A stretch of 64,000 nt of DNA from Jejuia sp040720935 (GTDB lineage: Bacteria > Bacteroidota > Bacteroidia > Flavobacteriales > Flavobacteriaceae), in contig NZ_JBFDAE010000002.1 of NCBI RefSeq assembly GCF_040720935.1, forward strand, positions 248,001 to 312,000, given 5' to 3'. Every line of letters starts with the position of its first letter. The stretch's first letter is position 1. The notes beneath the pieces were generated by a model. It saw nothing but the letters and a program-made list of their open reading frames with translations. It searched no databases and was not told the DNA's origin. The translations under genes and the position numbers were made by a program. Positions 35,905 to 43,540 of the stretch are shown one piece after another.

Positions 35905-37320
35905 ATGGCAAGAAGGAAAAACACAAAAAAAATAGTTTTTGAACAATTAGAAGTAGTTGACGCTGGTGCAAAGGGAAAAACAATTGCTAAAGCCCCAGAT
36001 GGAAAAGTGGTTTTTCTATCGAACGCCGTACCCGGCGATGTTGTAGATGTGCAGACATTTAAAAAACGGAGAGCCTATTATGAAGGTAAGGCAACCAACT
36101 TCCATAAGCGTTCTGATAAACGTGTTGAACCTGTTTGTGACTATTTTGGAACTTGCGGTGGTTGTAAATGGCAGGACATGGGCTACGAGCATCAATTGTT
36201 CTATAAACAGAAGGAAGTTGTTAATAATTTAACACGAATAGGACATATAGAATTACCGGAAGTGACGCCGATTTTAGGGTCTAAAAACCAATATTTCTAC
36301 AGAAATAAAATGGAATTTTCATTTAGTGATAGCCGTTGGTTAACGCAGGAGGAAATTCAATCTGATGAAGATTTAGGCGATAGAAACGCACTAGGTTTTC
36401 ATATCCCCGGCATGTGGGACAAGATTTTAGATATTGATAAGTGCCACCTTCAGGCAGATCCTTCAAACGCCGTAAGAAATGCCGTAAAGCAGTTTGCTGT
36501 TGAAAATAATTTGGAGTTTTTCAATACCAGAAACCAAACAGGTTTTTTACGTACCATGATGATTAGAACGTCCAGTACTGGAGATATCATGATTATGATT
36601 CAGTTTTTTAAGGAAGACATTGAAAAACGTGAATTATTGCTGAATTTTATTGCCGATTCATTTCCAGAAATCACATCATTACAATACGTTATCAACGGAA
36701 AAGCAAACGATACCATTTACGATCAAGATGTGATTTGTTATAAAGGACAAGACCACATATTTGAAGATATGGAAGGTTTGAAATTCAAGATAAATGCAAA
36801 GTCGTTCTATCAAACCAATTCTGAACAAGCTTACGAACTCTATAAAATAACCAGGGATTTTGCAGGTTTAAAAGGGGACGAGTTAGTGTATGATTTATAT
36901 ACAGGTACAGGCACCATAGCGCAGTTTGTGGCAAAAAAAGCAAAGAAAGTTGTTGGTGTAGAATCTGTTCCTGATGCGATTATTGCAGCAAAGGAAAATG
37001 CACAATTAAATAACATTCACAACGTTGAATTCTTTGTTGGCGATATGAAGCAGGTGTTTAACGACGATTTTATTGCGGCAAACGGGCAGCCAGATGTTGT
37101 CATTACCGATCCACCAAGAGACGGCATGCACAAGGATGTTGTAGCACAATTGTTGAGTATTGCTGCCGAAAAAATAGTGTATGTAAGTTGCAATAGCGCA
37201 ACACAAGCTAGAGATTTAGCATTGCTGGACGACATGTATAAAGTAACAAAAGTGCAATCTGTAGATATGTTTCCACAGACATTTCATGTGGAAAATGTGG
37301 TATTATTAGAAAAGCGTTAA
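35905..37320 (+). CDS. rlmD: 23S rRNA (uracil-5-)-methyltransferase
   Basis: A 471-residue SAM-dependent RNA methyltransferase of the RumA/TrmA family. In order, it has an N-terminal TRAM domain (about 10-65), Fe-S cluster cysteines in CDYFGTCGGC (about 79-88) with a further Cys in DKCHLQ, the SAM fold (VYDLYTGTGTIAQFV), DPPRDGMH, and the catalytic cysteine in YVSCNSAT near 423. It adds a methyl group to C5 of a uracil in 23S rRNA; the exact position (U1939 in E. coli) is inferred from the family. A lipoprotein gene follows after 25 bases. Confidence 0.93.
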   Translation: MARRKNTKKIVFEQLEVVDAGAKGKTIAKAPDGKVVFLSNAVPGDVVDVQTFKKRRAYYEGKATNFHKRSDKRVEPVCDYFGTCGGCKWQDMGYEHQLFYKQKEVVNNLTRIGHIELPEVTPILGSKNQYFYRNKMEFSFSDSRWLTQEEIQSDEDLGDRNALGFHIPGMWDKILDIDKCHLQADPSNAVRNAVKQFAVENNLEFFNTRNQTGFLRTMMIRTSSTGDIMIMIQFFKEDIEKRELLLNFIADSFPEITSLQYVINGKANDTIYDQDVICYKGQDHIFEDMEGLKFKINAKSFYQTNSEQAYELYKITRDFAGLKGDELVYDLYTGTGTIAQFVAKKAKKVVGVESVPDAIIAAKENAQLNNIHNVEFFVGDMKQVFNDDFIAANGQPDVVITDPPRDGMHKDVVAQLLSIAAEKIVYVSCNSATQARDLALLDDMYKVTKVQSVDMFPQTFHVENVVLLEKR

Positions 37321-37345
37321 ACTATTTATCCGTTAAAAAGATAAA

Positions 37346-37885
37346 ATGAAATATATAAAAATAGCAATCGTAGTTTTTGTCATCGGAGGTATTTACCTGA
37401 GTTGCGAACGCGACGATTTATGTCCGGAAACTACACAGACCACCGCAAAATTGGTCATGGGAATATTTGATGTCGCTATTCCAGATGATAGTAAAAATGT
37501 ATTCGGATTAAGAATACAAGGCGTAGATAATGATGACGTTTTAGAAGGCTATAATGTAGTTACAACCAATTCTTTAATATTGCCTTTGCGAACTGATGCT
37601 AATGAAACCAAATTTAAATTACATCAAAATTATGCTATAGATGATAATGGAACTCCAAATGATCCTGATGATGATTTTGCGACAGGGAATGAAGACATCA
37701 TCACAATAACTTACATTAAGGAAGACGTATTTGTATCCAGAGCATGTGGTTACAGAACAATTTTTAGTAATGTAGGTATTTCCATTGAAAACGACGGCGA
37801 CAACTGGATACAATTGATACAAGCAGAAAACGACAACCAAATAGTAGAAAATGAAACAGAAGCACATTTTAAATTATTTCATTAG
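37346..37885 (+). CDS. DUF6452 family lipoprotein
   Basis: A 179-residue protein with a lipoprotein signal ending GIYLSCERDD. The mature part is beta-rich, with TTAKLVMGIFDV, LILPLRTDANETKFKL and ITITYIKEDVFVSRACGYRTIF as main strands. The YIKEDVFVSRACGY motif is characteristic of the DUF6452 group, which in flavobacteria is regularly found between rlmD and a DUF6048 gene. It is probably an outer-membrane-associated lipoprotein working with the downstream barrel. Its coding region overlaps the DUF6048 gene by 35 bases. Confidence 0.82.
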   Translation: MKYIKIAIVVFVIGGIYLSCERDDLCPETTQTTAKLVMGIFDVAIPDDSKNVFGLRIQGVDNDDVLEGYNVVTTNSLILPLRTDANETKFKLHQNYAIDDNGTPNDPDDDFATGNEDIITITYIKEDVFVSRACGYRTIFSNVGISIENDGDNWIQLIQAENDNQIVENETEAHFKLFH

Positions 37886-38600
37886 TATAGGGCTATTGGT
37901 TTTGGTGTGCGCTGGTTCAGTTCAGGCGCAAAACGATACTATTCCTAAAGTGGAAAACGATTCTACCGTTATCAAACTGAAATACGGATTGCGTTTTGGT
38001 ATAGATGCTGGGAAATTAATTCGGTCGTTTTTAGACGATGATTATACAGGATTGGAATTGGTGGCAGATTATCGTTTGACCAAGAAACTATACATCGCTG
38101 GAGAAATTGGAAATGAAGAACGCATTCTAGTGACCGACTTTTTAAATACTACCACCAAAGGAAGTTACTTCAAAGCAGGGATAGATTATAACATGTACCA
38201 GAATTGGTTAGATATGGATAACATGGTCTATTTTGGAGCTAGAGCTGCTGCAAGCACATTTAGCCACACCATTAATGAGTATAGTGTGTATAGCACCAAT
38301 CAATACTGGGCACCGCAAAATTTGGTAGCTGAAAATATTGAAAAAAATGGCTTAAATGCCATTTGGATGGAACTTATTATAGGTATGAAGGTAGAGCTAT
38401 TCAATAACCTTTACATGGGGTTAAATGCCCAACTTAAAGTAAAACTAACGGAAACCGAACCAGACAACTTCGAAAATATTTACATTCCTGGGTTTAATAA
38501 AACCTATGATAGTACGCGTATTGGTGTGGGCTATGGCTATACCATAAGTTATAGAATTCCGCTTTATAAGAAAGATAAGGTGATTGCGCCTATTAAATAA
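37851..38600 (+). CDS. DUF6048 family outer-membrane protein
   Basis: A 249-residue protein with a signal peptide (GLLVLVCAGSVQAQ). Beta strands such as LKYGLRFGIDAGKLIRSF, GLELVADYRLTKKLYIAGEIGNE and IGVGYGYTISYRIPL suggest an eight-to-ten-stranded outer-membrane barrel. Motifs GIDAGKL and LYIAGEIGNE are typical of DUF6048. The ATG lies inside the end of the DUF6452 gene (35-base overlap), which implies translational coupling of a lipoprotein-barrel pair. The role of the pair is unknown. Confidence 0.85.
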   Translation: MKQKHILNYFISIGLLVLVCAGSVQAQNDTIPKVENDSTVIKLKYGLRFGIDAGKLIRSFLDDDYTGLELVADYRLTKKLYIAGEIGNEERILVTDFLNTTTKGSYFKAGIDYNMYQNWLDMDNMVYFGARAAASTFSHTINEYSVYSTNQYWAPQNLVAENIEKNGLNAIWMELIIGMKVELFNNLYMGLNAQLKVKLTETEPDNFENIYIPGFNKTYDSTRIGVGYGYTISYRIPLYKKDKVIAPIK

Positions 38601-38692
38601 ACTCAGTTCTACACGTATATTTATTTTAATCTTAACCTGATTTCGAATTAGAAATAAATACCATTTCTGTAAATTAGTAATTTATGTTTTAA

Positions 38693-38765
38693 TGTCAGGT
38701 TGAGCGCAGTCGAAACCCCAAAAAAATCGATTTCAAAGACCTTTCCACTGAGCTCAAGGAGACAC
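38693..38765. repeat. Imperfect palindrome TGTCAGGTTGAGCGCAGTCGAAA
   Basis: A left arm (38693-38715, TGTCAGGTTGAGCGCAGTCG and three A) pairs with a right arm CTTTCCACTGAGCTCAAGGA followed by GACA (to 38764), with several mismatches. It lies in the 263-base gap between DUF6048 and the MBL gene, which otherwise shows nothing. It is of the same family as 22130-22247. Confidence 0.7.
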
Positions 38766-38863
38766 CATATATTTTATTGACTTTTATCCTGAAAATTAAG
38801 TACTAACACGTATTGGTTAAGAATAACATAATCAATAACTTGCTATAACTAAATTCTTCAGTT

Positions 38864-40354
38864 ATGGCAGCTACAACAAAATACATCAAATCAGAAACAG
38901 CAAAAGTTTACACCAACAGCAATGGCAACAAAGTACTTTTAGAAGCCCTTTGGGGCGATGGTGCAGAATTGGTTTCTAATACCCCAAAAAACGGACGCTA
39001 TAAAGTCAATATCCGTTGGGCAAGAAATGTGTACATAAAAGCTGAAGATTTAGGAGATACGCCATTACTGGAACTCTATTTTATTGATGTCGGTCAGGGC
39101 GATGGTGTTTTAATTGTCACGCCAGAACGCAAACATATTCTAATAGACGGTGGTTACAAACGCTCTAAACAGCCGCACGGTAAAAGTGCTGCCGATTTTG
39201 TGGATTGGAAGTTTAAAAAGGAATATAAAATGAATACCATTGAGTTGGATGCCATGATTTCTTCACATTGTGATGCGGACCATTATGGTGGTTTATGGGA
39301 TTTGTTAAACCCAGAAGAACACGAAAAAAAGGAATTGGACACGACAAAAACCAATGTTGAAACTTTTTATCACGCAGGTGTATCTTGGTGGAAAAGTGCC
39401 GAAAAATCCCGTTTTATAGGAAAAGAAGAAAATGGTGCGTTACACGATTTATTAACAGGAAAAACTTCAGTTAAAAACGGACTAAGACAAAATGCAGATT
39501 TAAAACTTCAAGGCGAATGGGCAAGTTTTTTGAAGTGTATTGCCGATTCTGATGCCAAAGTAAAACGTTTGTCCTATAACCCCAAAAAGGATTTTAAATA
39601 TTTGAAAGGTTTTGAAGAAGATAAGGACACATCCATTAAAGTATTAGGGCCTATTGAAACGACCATAAACGGAAAAGCAACCTTAAAAGATTTAGGTTCG
39701 TACAGTAAAAACACCAACGGCAATTCTATTTTATTACGATTGGATTATGGGAGATGTCGGATTCTATTAACAGGCGATTTAAACAAGAAAAGTCAGCGAC
39801 ATATTATAGAATCTATGCAAGGAAACCTGATTGAGTTGGCTGCCGACGTTGTAAAAGCCTGCCATCATGGAAGTGACGATTGTTCCTATGAATTTTTGCA
39901 ATACGTAAACGCTGCGGTTACCGTTATTTCTTCTGGTGATGATGAAACCCATGCACACCCTAGACCAAATATTGTGGCAGCTTCGGGCGCAACAGGCTTT
40001 AAAAAAATTGTGAATGACGAAATGGTAACACCATTGATTTACAGTACCGAAATTTCCAGAAGTTTACGTATGGGCGATCCCTACCAAGTAAATTCTAAAA
40101 ATTATAACACCCCAAATGGCAAGATTGATGTGGTTTTAGATGATGAATCCAAAACCAATATTCGGTATAAACGGACGACTTCAGGAGCCTTAAATCCAGC
40201 AGACAAAGTTAGAACCATGAGCCGTTTAAAAGTAGTGGATGGTATTGTGTATGGTTTGGTAAATGTGAGGACAGATGGGAATAAAATTCTTTGCGCTACG
40301 CTGAATGAGGGGAAGAGTAAGTGGGAGTTTAAGACGTTTACTTCTCGGTTTTAA
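38864..40354 (+). CDS. ComEC-like metallo-beta-lactamase-fold hydrolase with SH3-like N-domain
   Basis: A 496-residue protein with no signal peptide or membrane helices. The N-terminal 60 residues look like a bacterial SH3 domain (AKVYTNSNGNKVLLEALWGDGAELV). The MBL core follows: YFIDVGQGDGVLIVTP near 72, ILIDGG, the metal motif SSHCDADHYGGL near 133, LLTGDLNKKSQ, and KACHHGSDD. This is the ComEC/Rec2-type MBL subgroup, whose members act on DNA or nucleotides when joined to a channel; here the channel is absent. A C-terminal tail of about 100 residues is unrecognised. The stop codon directly abuts a palindromic repeat. Confidence 0.85.
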   Translation: MAATTKYIKSETAKVYTNSNGNKVLLEALWGDGAELVSNTPKNGRYKVNIRWARNVYIKAEDLGDTPLLELYFIDVGQGDGVLIVTPERKHILIDGGYKRSKQPHGKSAADFVDWKFKKEYKMNTIELDAMISSHCDADHYGGLWDLLNPEEHEKKELDTTKTNVETFYHAGVSWWKSAEKSRFIGKEENGALHDLLTGKTSVKNGLRQNADLKLQGEWASFLKCIADSDAKVKRLSYNPKKDFKYLKGFEEDKDTSIKVLGPIETTINGKATLKDLGSYSKNTNGNSILLRLDYGRCRILLTGDLNKKSQRHIIESMQGNLIELAADVVKACHHGSDDCSYEFLQYVNAAVTVISSGDDETHAHPRPNIVAASGATGFKKIVNDEMVTPLIYSTEISRSLRMGDPYQVNSKNYNTPNGKIDVVLDDESKTNIRYKRTTSGALNPADKVRTMSRLKVVDGIVYGLVNVRTDGNKILCATLNEGKSKWEFKTFTSRF

Positions 40355-40438
40355 GTCATTGCGAACGGAGTGAAGCAATCTAGGATAAGTCTTTTTTAAG
40401 AATGAGATTACTTCAGTCATACTTCCTTCGTAATGACG
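40355..40438. repeat. Palindromic repeat, family R, unit 1
   Basis: The left arm GTCATTGCGAACGGAGTGAA (then GCAATCT) and the right arm AGATTACTTCAGTCATACTT (then CCTTCGTAATGAC) pair imperfectly around about 20 unlike bases. The unit begins at the base after the stop of the MBL gene. Confidence 0.88.
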
Positions 40439-40473
40439 TCTGGGGTTTAATTTTCTGCATTCTAATCAACATC

Positions 40474-40501
40474 CGTCATTGCGAACGGAGTGAAGCAATC
40501 T
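40474..40501. repeat. Palindromic repeat, family R, unit 2 (left arm only)
   Basis: Only the left arm CGTCATTGCGAACGGAGTGA...GCAATCT is present. The GIY-YIG gene ends about 20 bases further, where the right arm would be expected. Confidence 0.8.
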
Positions 40502-40522
40502 TTACCAACAAACAGCAAAAAC

Positions 40523-40822
40523 CTAATCAAAATAAAACAACCAGCCATCAGATAAATCATTCCAATCTGGATTGTCCTTATTAATTAAATCTTCTTTCCG
40601 TTTTCTGTTTCCAGCTTTTAATTGTTTTTCTCTACCAATAGCATCATTAATATCTGAGAAATCTTCAAAGTAAACCAATTTATCACAATTATATTTAGCC
40701 GTAAACCCCTTAAAAGCTTTTGTTTTATGTTGGTAAACACGTTTCAATAAATTGGAAGTAACGCCAATATAAATAACAGTATTGTTCTTATTGGTCATAA
40801 AGTAAACGTGAGATTTATCCAT
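40523..40822 (-). CDS. GIY-YIG domain nuclease-like protein
   Basis: A 99-residue single-domain protein. The GIY-YIG core is visible as VYFMTNKNNTVIYIGVTSNL and the conserved arginine/histidine helix LLKRVYQHKTKAF, then KLVYFEDF, and a C-terminal lysine-rich motif AIGREKQLKAGNRKRK. It is of the UvrC/Slx1-related small type (the YhbQ/UPF0213 group), for which DNA cutting is expected but the biological substrate is not established. The gene is placed inside a cluster of palindromic repeats, between half-repeat unit 2 and unit 3. Confidence 0.9.
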   Translation of the reverse strand: MDKSHVYFMTNKNNTVIYIGVTSNLLKRVYQHKTKAFKGFTAKYNCDKLVYFEDFSDINDAIGREKQLKAGNRKRKEDLINKDNPDWNDLSDGWLFYFD

Positions 40823-40845
40823 GGGTAAATATAATAATTCAATCC

Positions 40846-40930
40846 GTCATTACGAACGAAGTCCAGTAATCTAGGATTAGTCTTTTTTAAGAATGAGATT
40901 ACTTCAGTCATAACTTCCTTCGTAATGACG
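40846..40930. repeat. Palindromic repeat, family R, unit 3
   Basis: CGTCATTACGAACGAAGTCC...AGTAATCT and AGATTACTTCAGTCATAACT...CGTAATGACG form the two arms. The inner segment is the same as in unit 1. Units 3-6 with short spacers fill most of the 477-base gap between the GIY-YIG gene and osmC. Confidence 0.88.
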
Positions 40931-40965
40931 TCTGTTTTTTTAAATTTCTAAATGTTAATAACAGG

Positions 40966-41055
40966 CGTCATTGCGAACGAAGTGAAGCAATCTTTACCAA
41001 CAAATGGTCTAAATATTCAACAGATTACTTCAGTCATACTTCCTTCGTAATGACG
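40966..41055. repeat. Palindromic repeat, family R, unit 4
   Basis: Same arms as unit 1 but with a different inner segment (TTACCAACAAATGGTCTAAA followed by TATTCAAC), which is shared with units 5, 7 and partly 8. Confidence 0.88.
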
Positions 41056-41071
41056 TCTTATTAATAACATC

Positions 41072-41160
41072 CGTCATTGCGAACGAGGTGAAGCAATCTT
41101 TACCAACAAATGGTCTAAATATTCAACAGATTACTTCGTCGTAACCTCCTCGTAATGACG
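41072..41160. repeat. Palindromic repeat, family R, unit 5
   Basis: CGTCATTGCGAACGAGGTGA...GCAATCT and AGATTACTTCGTCGTAACCT...CGTAATGACG, with the same inner segment as unit 4. Confidence 0.88.
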
Positions 41161-41195
41161 TCTAGAGTTTGACTTTCTACATTTTAATGAATATG

Positions 41196-41282
41196 CGTCA
41201 TTGCGAACGGAGTGAAGCAACCTCAAACAACAAATAGCCCAAAAACTCAACAGGTTACTTCGTCGTACCTCCCCGTAATGAC
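41196..41282. repeat. Palindromic repeat, family R, unit 6
   Basis: CGTCATTGCGAACGGAGTGA...GCAACCT and AGGTTACTTCGTCGTACCTC...CGTAATGAC. Compensating changes (ACCT with AGGT) keep the arms paired. Confidence 0.88.
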
Positions 41283-41299
41283 ACATATATTACTTTTAG

Positions 41300-41773
41300 T
41301 TAAAAAACTCTAATTTCAGCATGATGCTCCACAGGAAAATTACAAGAATTAGCAATAAAACATAAGCAATTAGCTTTGATATGCAGCGTTTTAGCAAGTT
41401 CTATTTGAGAAGCATCTTTTATAGTCACTACCGGGTTTAAAGTAACTTTTTTAAAACGACCGCTACCCGAAGATTCCACTTCTAAAATAGCTTCGGCGTT
41501 ATCTTCATAGTTTAAAACTGCGATGTTATGTTGCGCACAAACGTATAAATAAGACATCATATGGCAAGATGCCAAAGCAGATAACAACAAGTCTTCTGGA
41601 TTGTAAAGTGTGGCGTCGCCTTTAAACGGTTTTGCAGCCGATACTTCTAAAGGTGTTTTTTTATTGGCTATATTAACCACATGGTTTCTACTAAAACCTT
41701 TTGGGTTTTGTGTGGTTTCTTTAGTGCCTAATTGCCAGTTTACTTTGGCTTTGAAGATGTGGTTGAAGGGCAT
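41300..41773 (-). CDS. OsmC/Ohr-family protein
   Basis: A 157-residue cytoplasmic protein. The fold and two redox cysteines of the OsmC family are visible: ALASCHMMSYLYVCA near residue 70, and the second region KANCLCFIANSCNFPVE near 137. OsmC/Ohr proteins reduce organic or lipid hydroperoxides with these cysteines. PLEVSAAKPFKGD and YNPEDLLLSALASCH fit the OsmC-like rather than the strict Ohr subgroup. It lies between the repeat cluster and the AT-rich island but has ordinary base use, so it is probably part of the host background. Confidence 0.9.
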   Translation of the reverse strand: MPFNHIFKAKVNWQLGTKETTQNPKGFSRNHVVNIANKKTPLEVSAAKPFKGDATLYNPEDLLLSALASCHMMSYLYVCAQHNIAVLNYEDNAEAILEVESSGSGRFKKVTLNPVVTIKDASQIELAKTLHIKANCLCFIANSCNFPVEHHAEIRVF

Positions 41774-41850
41774 GGGTTTACTTTTTGATAAAGGTATGGA
41801 ATGGGTTGAATTATTTAAAAAAATTGTTTATAAGTATGTATAAGTACTTA

Positions 41851-41881
41851 TTGTTTATTTAGTGAGAAAATTCTAACTTTG
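41851..41881 (+). promoter_or_regulatory. TTG / TAnnTTTG promoter of the three-gene island
   Basis: TTG at 41851-41853 and TAACTTTG at 41874-41881 are 20 bases apart, a full Bacteroidota promoter. Transcription would begin near 41885, leaving a leader of about 80 bases before the ATG at 41964. The same box sequence and spacing precede the ZapB-like gene. Confidence 0.72.
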
Positions 41882-41963
41882 TTGAGAATGAAATTTGAAA
41901 ATACTATAGTATTTTTAAATTTATAAGATTATTAAATTAGATAAAACCAATAATTAAATTAGT

Positions 41964-43529
41964 ATGTATATAGACTATTCATCATGGGAAACATTTGAAT
42001 ACACATTGAGTTCATTAAATCTTGATTTAAATAATCCAAGAATAAAATATAGAGGAGTACCTCTTAATCAAACTCAAATCATGAAGTTTCTTATAGAAAA
42101 TGAAAAAGTTTATGAATTATCAAAAAAAATTTCTGAAGAAGGATATTTTGTTGGAGAAGAGCCAATAATATGCATTGAAAACAATAAGAAAATTGTCCTA
42201 GAAGGGAATAGAAGAACAGCATCATTAAAATTGTTACAAGACCCAAAAAAGTACCTTTCAAATGCTAAAGCAAACACTTTATTACAAAATATCTTAAAAA
42301 ATAATTTTCCTGTTGACAAAAAGCTTAGATGTTATATTGCTCCTAATAGGCTTCTTGCAAACCCAATTATATATGAAAGGCATAATGGAGCTACGCTACA
42401 AAAATGGAAAACAGGAAATCAATATGCATTTGTAGCTGAAATGTATTACGAAGACGGTTTAGTTATAGAGGATATTTGTGATGTCCTTAATGAAAGTAGG
42501 TCTAAGATTTTAAAACCTTTAAAAGCGTATAATTTATTTCTTGAAGGACAAGAAGTTCTTGAAAAAGAGGAAGGAATTAAAATTGATATTGGAGATTTTG
42601 AGTTTACAAACCTTGAAAGGTTTTATAGTTATGAAGATGCAAGAAAATTAATAGGCATTGAATTCGATAATGAAAATGGAGAACTAATAATTAGTTTACC
42701 AAGAGAAGAATTTGAAAAAAGATTACTTGAAGTATTTAAAACTCTTATTGACTCAGAAAGGTTTTCAAGAGATTTCAATAAAGATGATGATAAAAAACTT
42801 TTTGTAGAAAATCTAAAAGAGAACCCTAATTTTAATTTTAATATTGCTAAAGAAAAATCTGTTACAGAAAGTAAATCTACAACGAAGAAAATAAATCTTG
42901 AAGACCAGAAAAAGAATACAACAACCAGAAGAAAAAAACGTTCCAAAAAAAGGTATTATCAAAATGTTATAATTTCTAGAGAAAAAGAAATCATTTTTGA
43001 TAATGAAAAATTGGATACTTTATTTTTTGAATTAAAGCATCTTCCGATTGATAAAATTTACTCTTTTTCTTTACTTCTTAGAACATACCTTGAGCAATCT
43101 TTATACTTTTATTTAAAGCAAAACGAGCTACTTGCAGATTTATCATTAAAAACAAATATAGAAAACGAAAAGAATGGATTAAAGAAAGTAGAAACTTTAA
43201 TCAATTATATAAATGGAAAATATCAAGTTCAAGACGAAATAGAGACTACTTCGATTATGAGTATTTTAAAGTTTAATGGTAAAAAAGATTATTCAAATGC
43301 GTCTTTGAAAATTATGCTAGATTATGTTAAAAATAACGAACTTGAAAATCATTTAGATACTAATCAACTTAAAAATTTAAAGTTTTATATAGACAATGTT
43401 AAAAATGGTTTAGATTTGGCAGTACACAATTTAGAAACTATTGTAGATTTGTCTCATAACAAACGTGCTTGGACTCACTTAGAACCTCTTTTTGAGATAT
43501 TAAGTAATAATATGAAACAAGAAGAATAA
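41964..43529 (+). CDS. ParB/Srx-like N-domain protein, first gene of a defence-like operon
   Basis: A 521-residue protein without signal or membrane segments. Residues of about 15-140 match the ParB/Srx-like fold: LDLNNPRIKYR, EEPIICIENNKKIVLEGNRR with the key LEGNRR motif at 79-84, then ASLKLL. A basic low-complexity linker (about 305-332, KKNTTTRRKKRSKKR) follows. The C-terminal domain (about 335-515) is helical, with LLRTYLEQSLYFYL and AVHNLETIVDLSHNKRAWTH...LEPLF, a pattern seen in HEPN-like tails of ATPase partners. ParB-like folds may bind DNA, hydrolyse CTP or act as nucleases; which applies here cannot be told. The sequence is clearly more AT-rich than the flanking genes. The ATPase gene follows 11 bases later. 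Confidence 0.8.
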   Translation: MYIDYSSWETFEYTLSSLNLDLNNPRIKYRGVPLNQTQIMKFLIENEKVYELSKKISEEGYFVGEEPIICIENNKKIVLEGNRRTASLKLLQDPKKYLSNAKANTLLQNILKNNFPVDKKLRCYIAPNRLLANPIIYERHNGATLQKWKTGNQYAFVAEMYYEDGLVIEDICDVLNESRSKILKPLKAYNLFLEGQEVLEKEEGIKIDIGDFEFTNLERFYSYEDARKLIGIEFDNENGELIISLPREEFEKRLLEVFKTLIDSERFSRDFNKDDDKKLFVENLKENPNFNFNIAKEKSVTESKSTTKKINLEDQKKNTTTRRKKRSKKRYYQNVIISREKEIIFDNEKLDTLFFELKHLPIDKIYSFSLLLRTYLEQSLYFYLKQNELLADLSLKTNIENEKNGLKKVETLINYINGKYQVQDEIETTSIMSILKFNGKKDYSNASLKIMLDYVKNNELENHLDTNQLKNLKFYIDNVKNGLDLAVHNLETIVDLSHNKRAWTHLEPLFEILSNNMKQEE

Positions 43530-43540
43530 TTTTTACAGGT

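Noticed and set aside
40402..40584. Plus-strand frame of 60 codons within the repeat cluster
   Set aside because: It translates palindromic repeat arms (RHCERSEAI) and the end of the GIY-YIG gene, with no sign of a real protein.
40355..41282. CRISPR array, suggested by regularly spaced repeats near a nuclease gene
   Set aside because: Units are 85-90 bp palindromes with shared inner segments rather than short identical repeats with unique spacers, and no cas genes are present.
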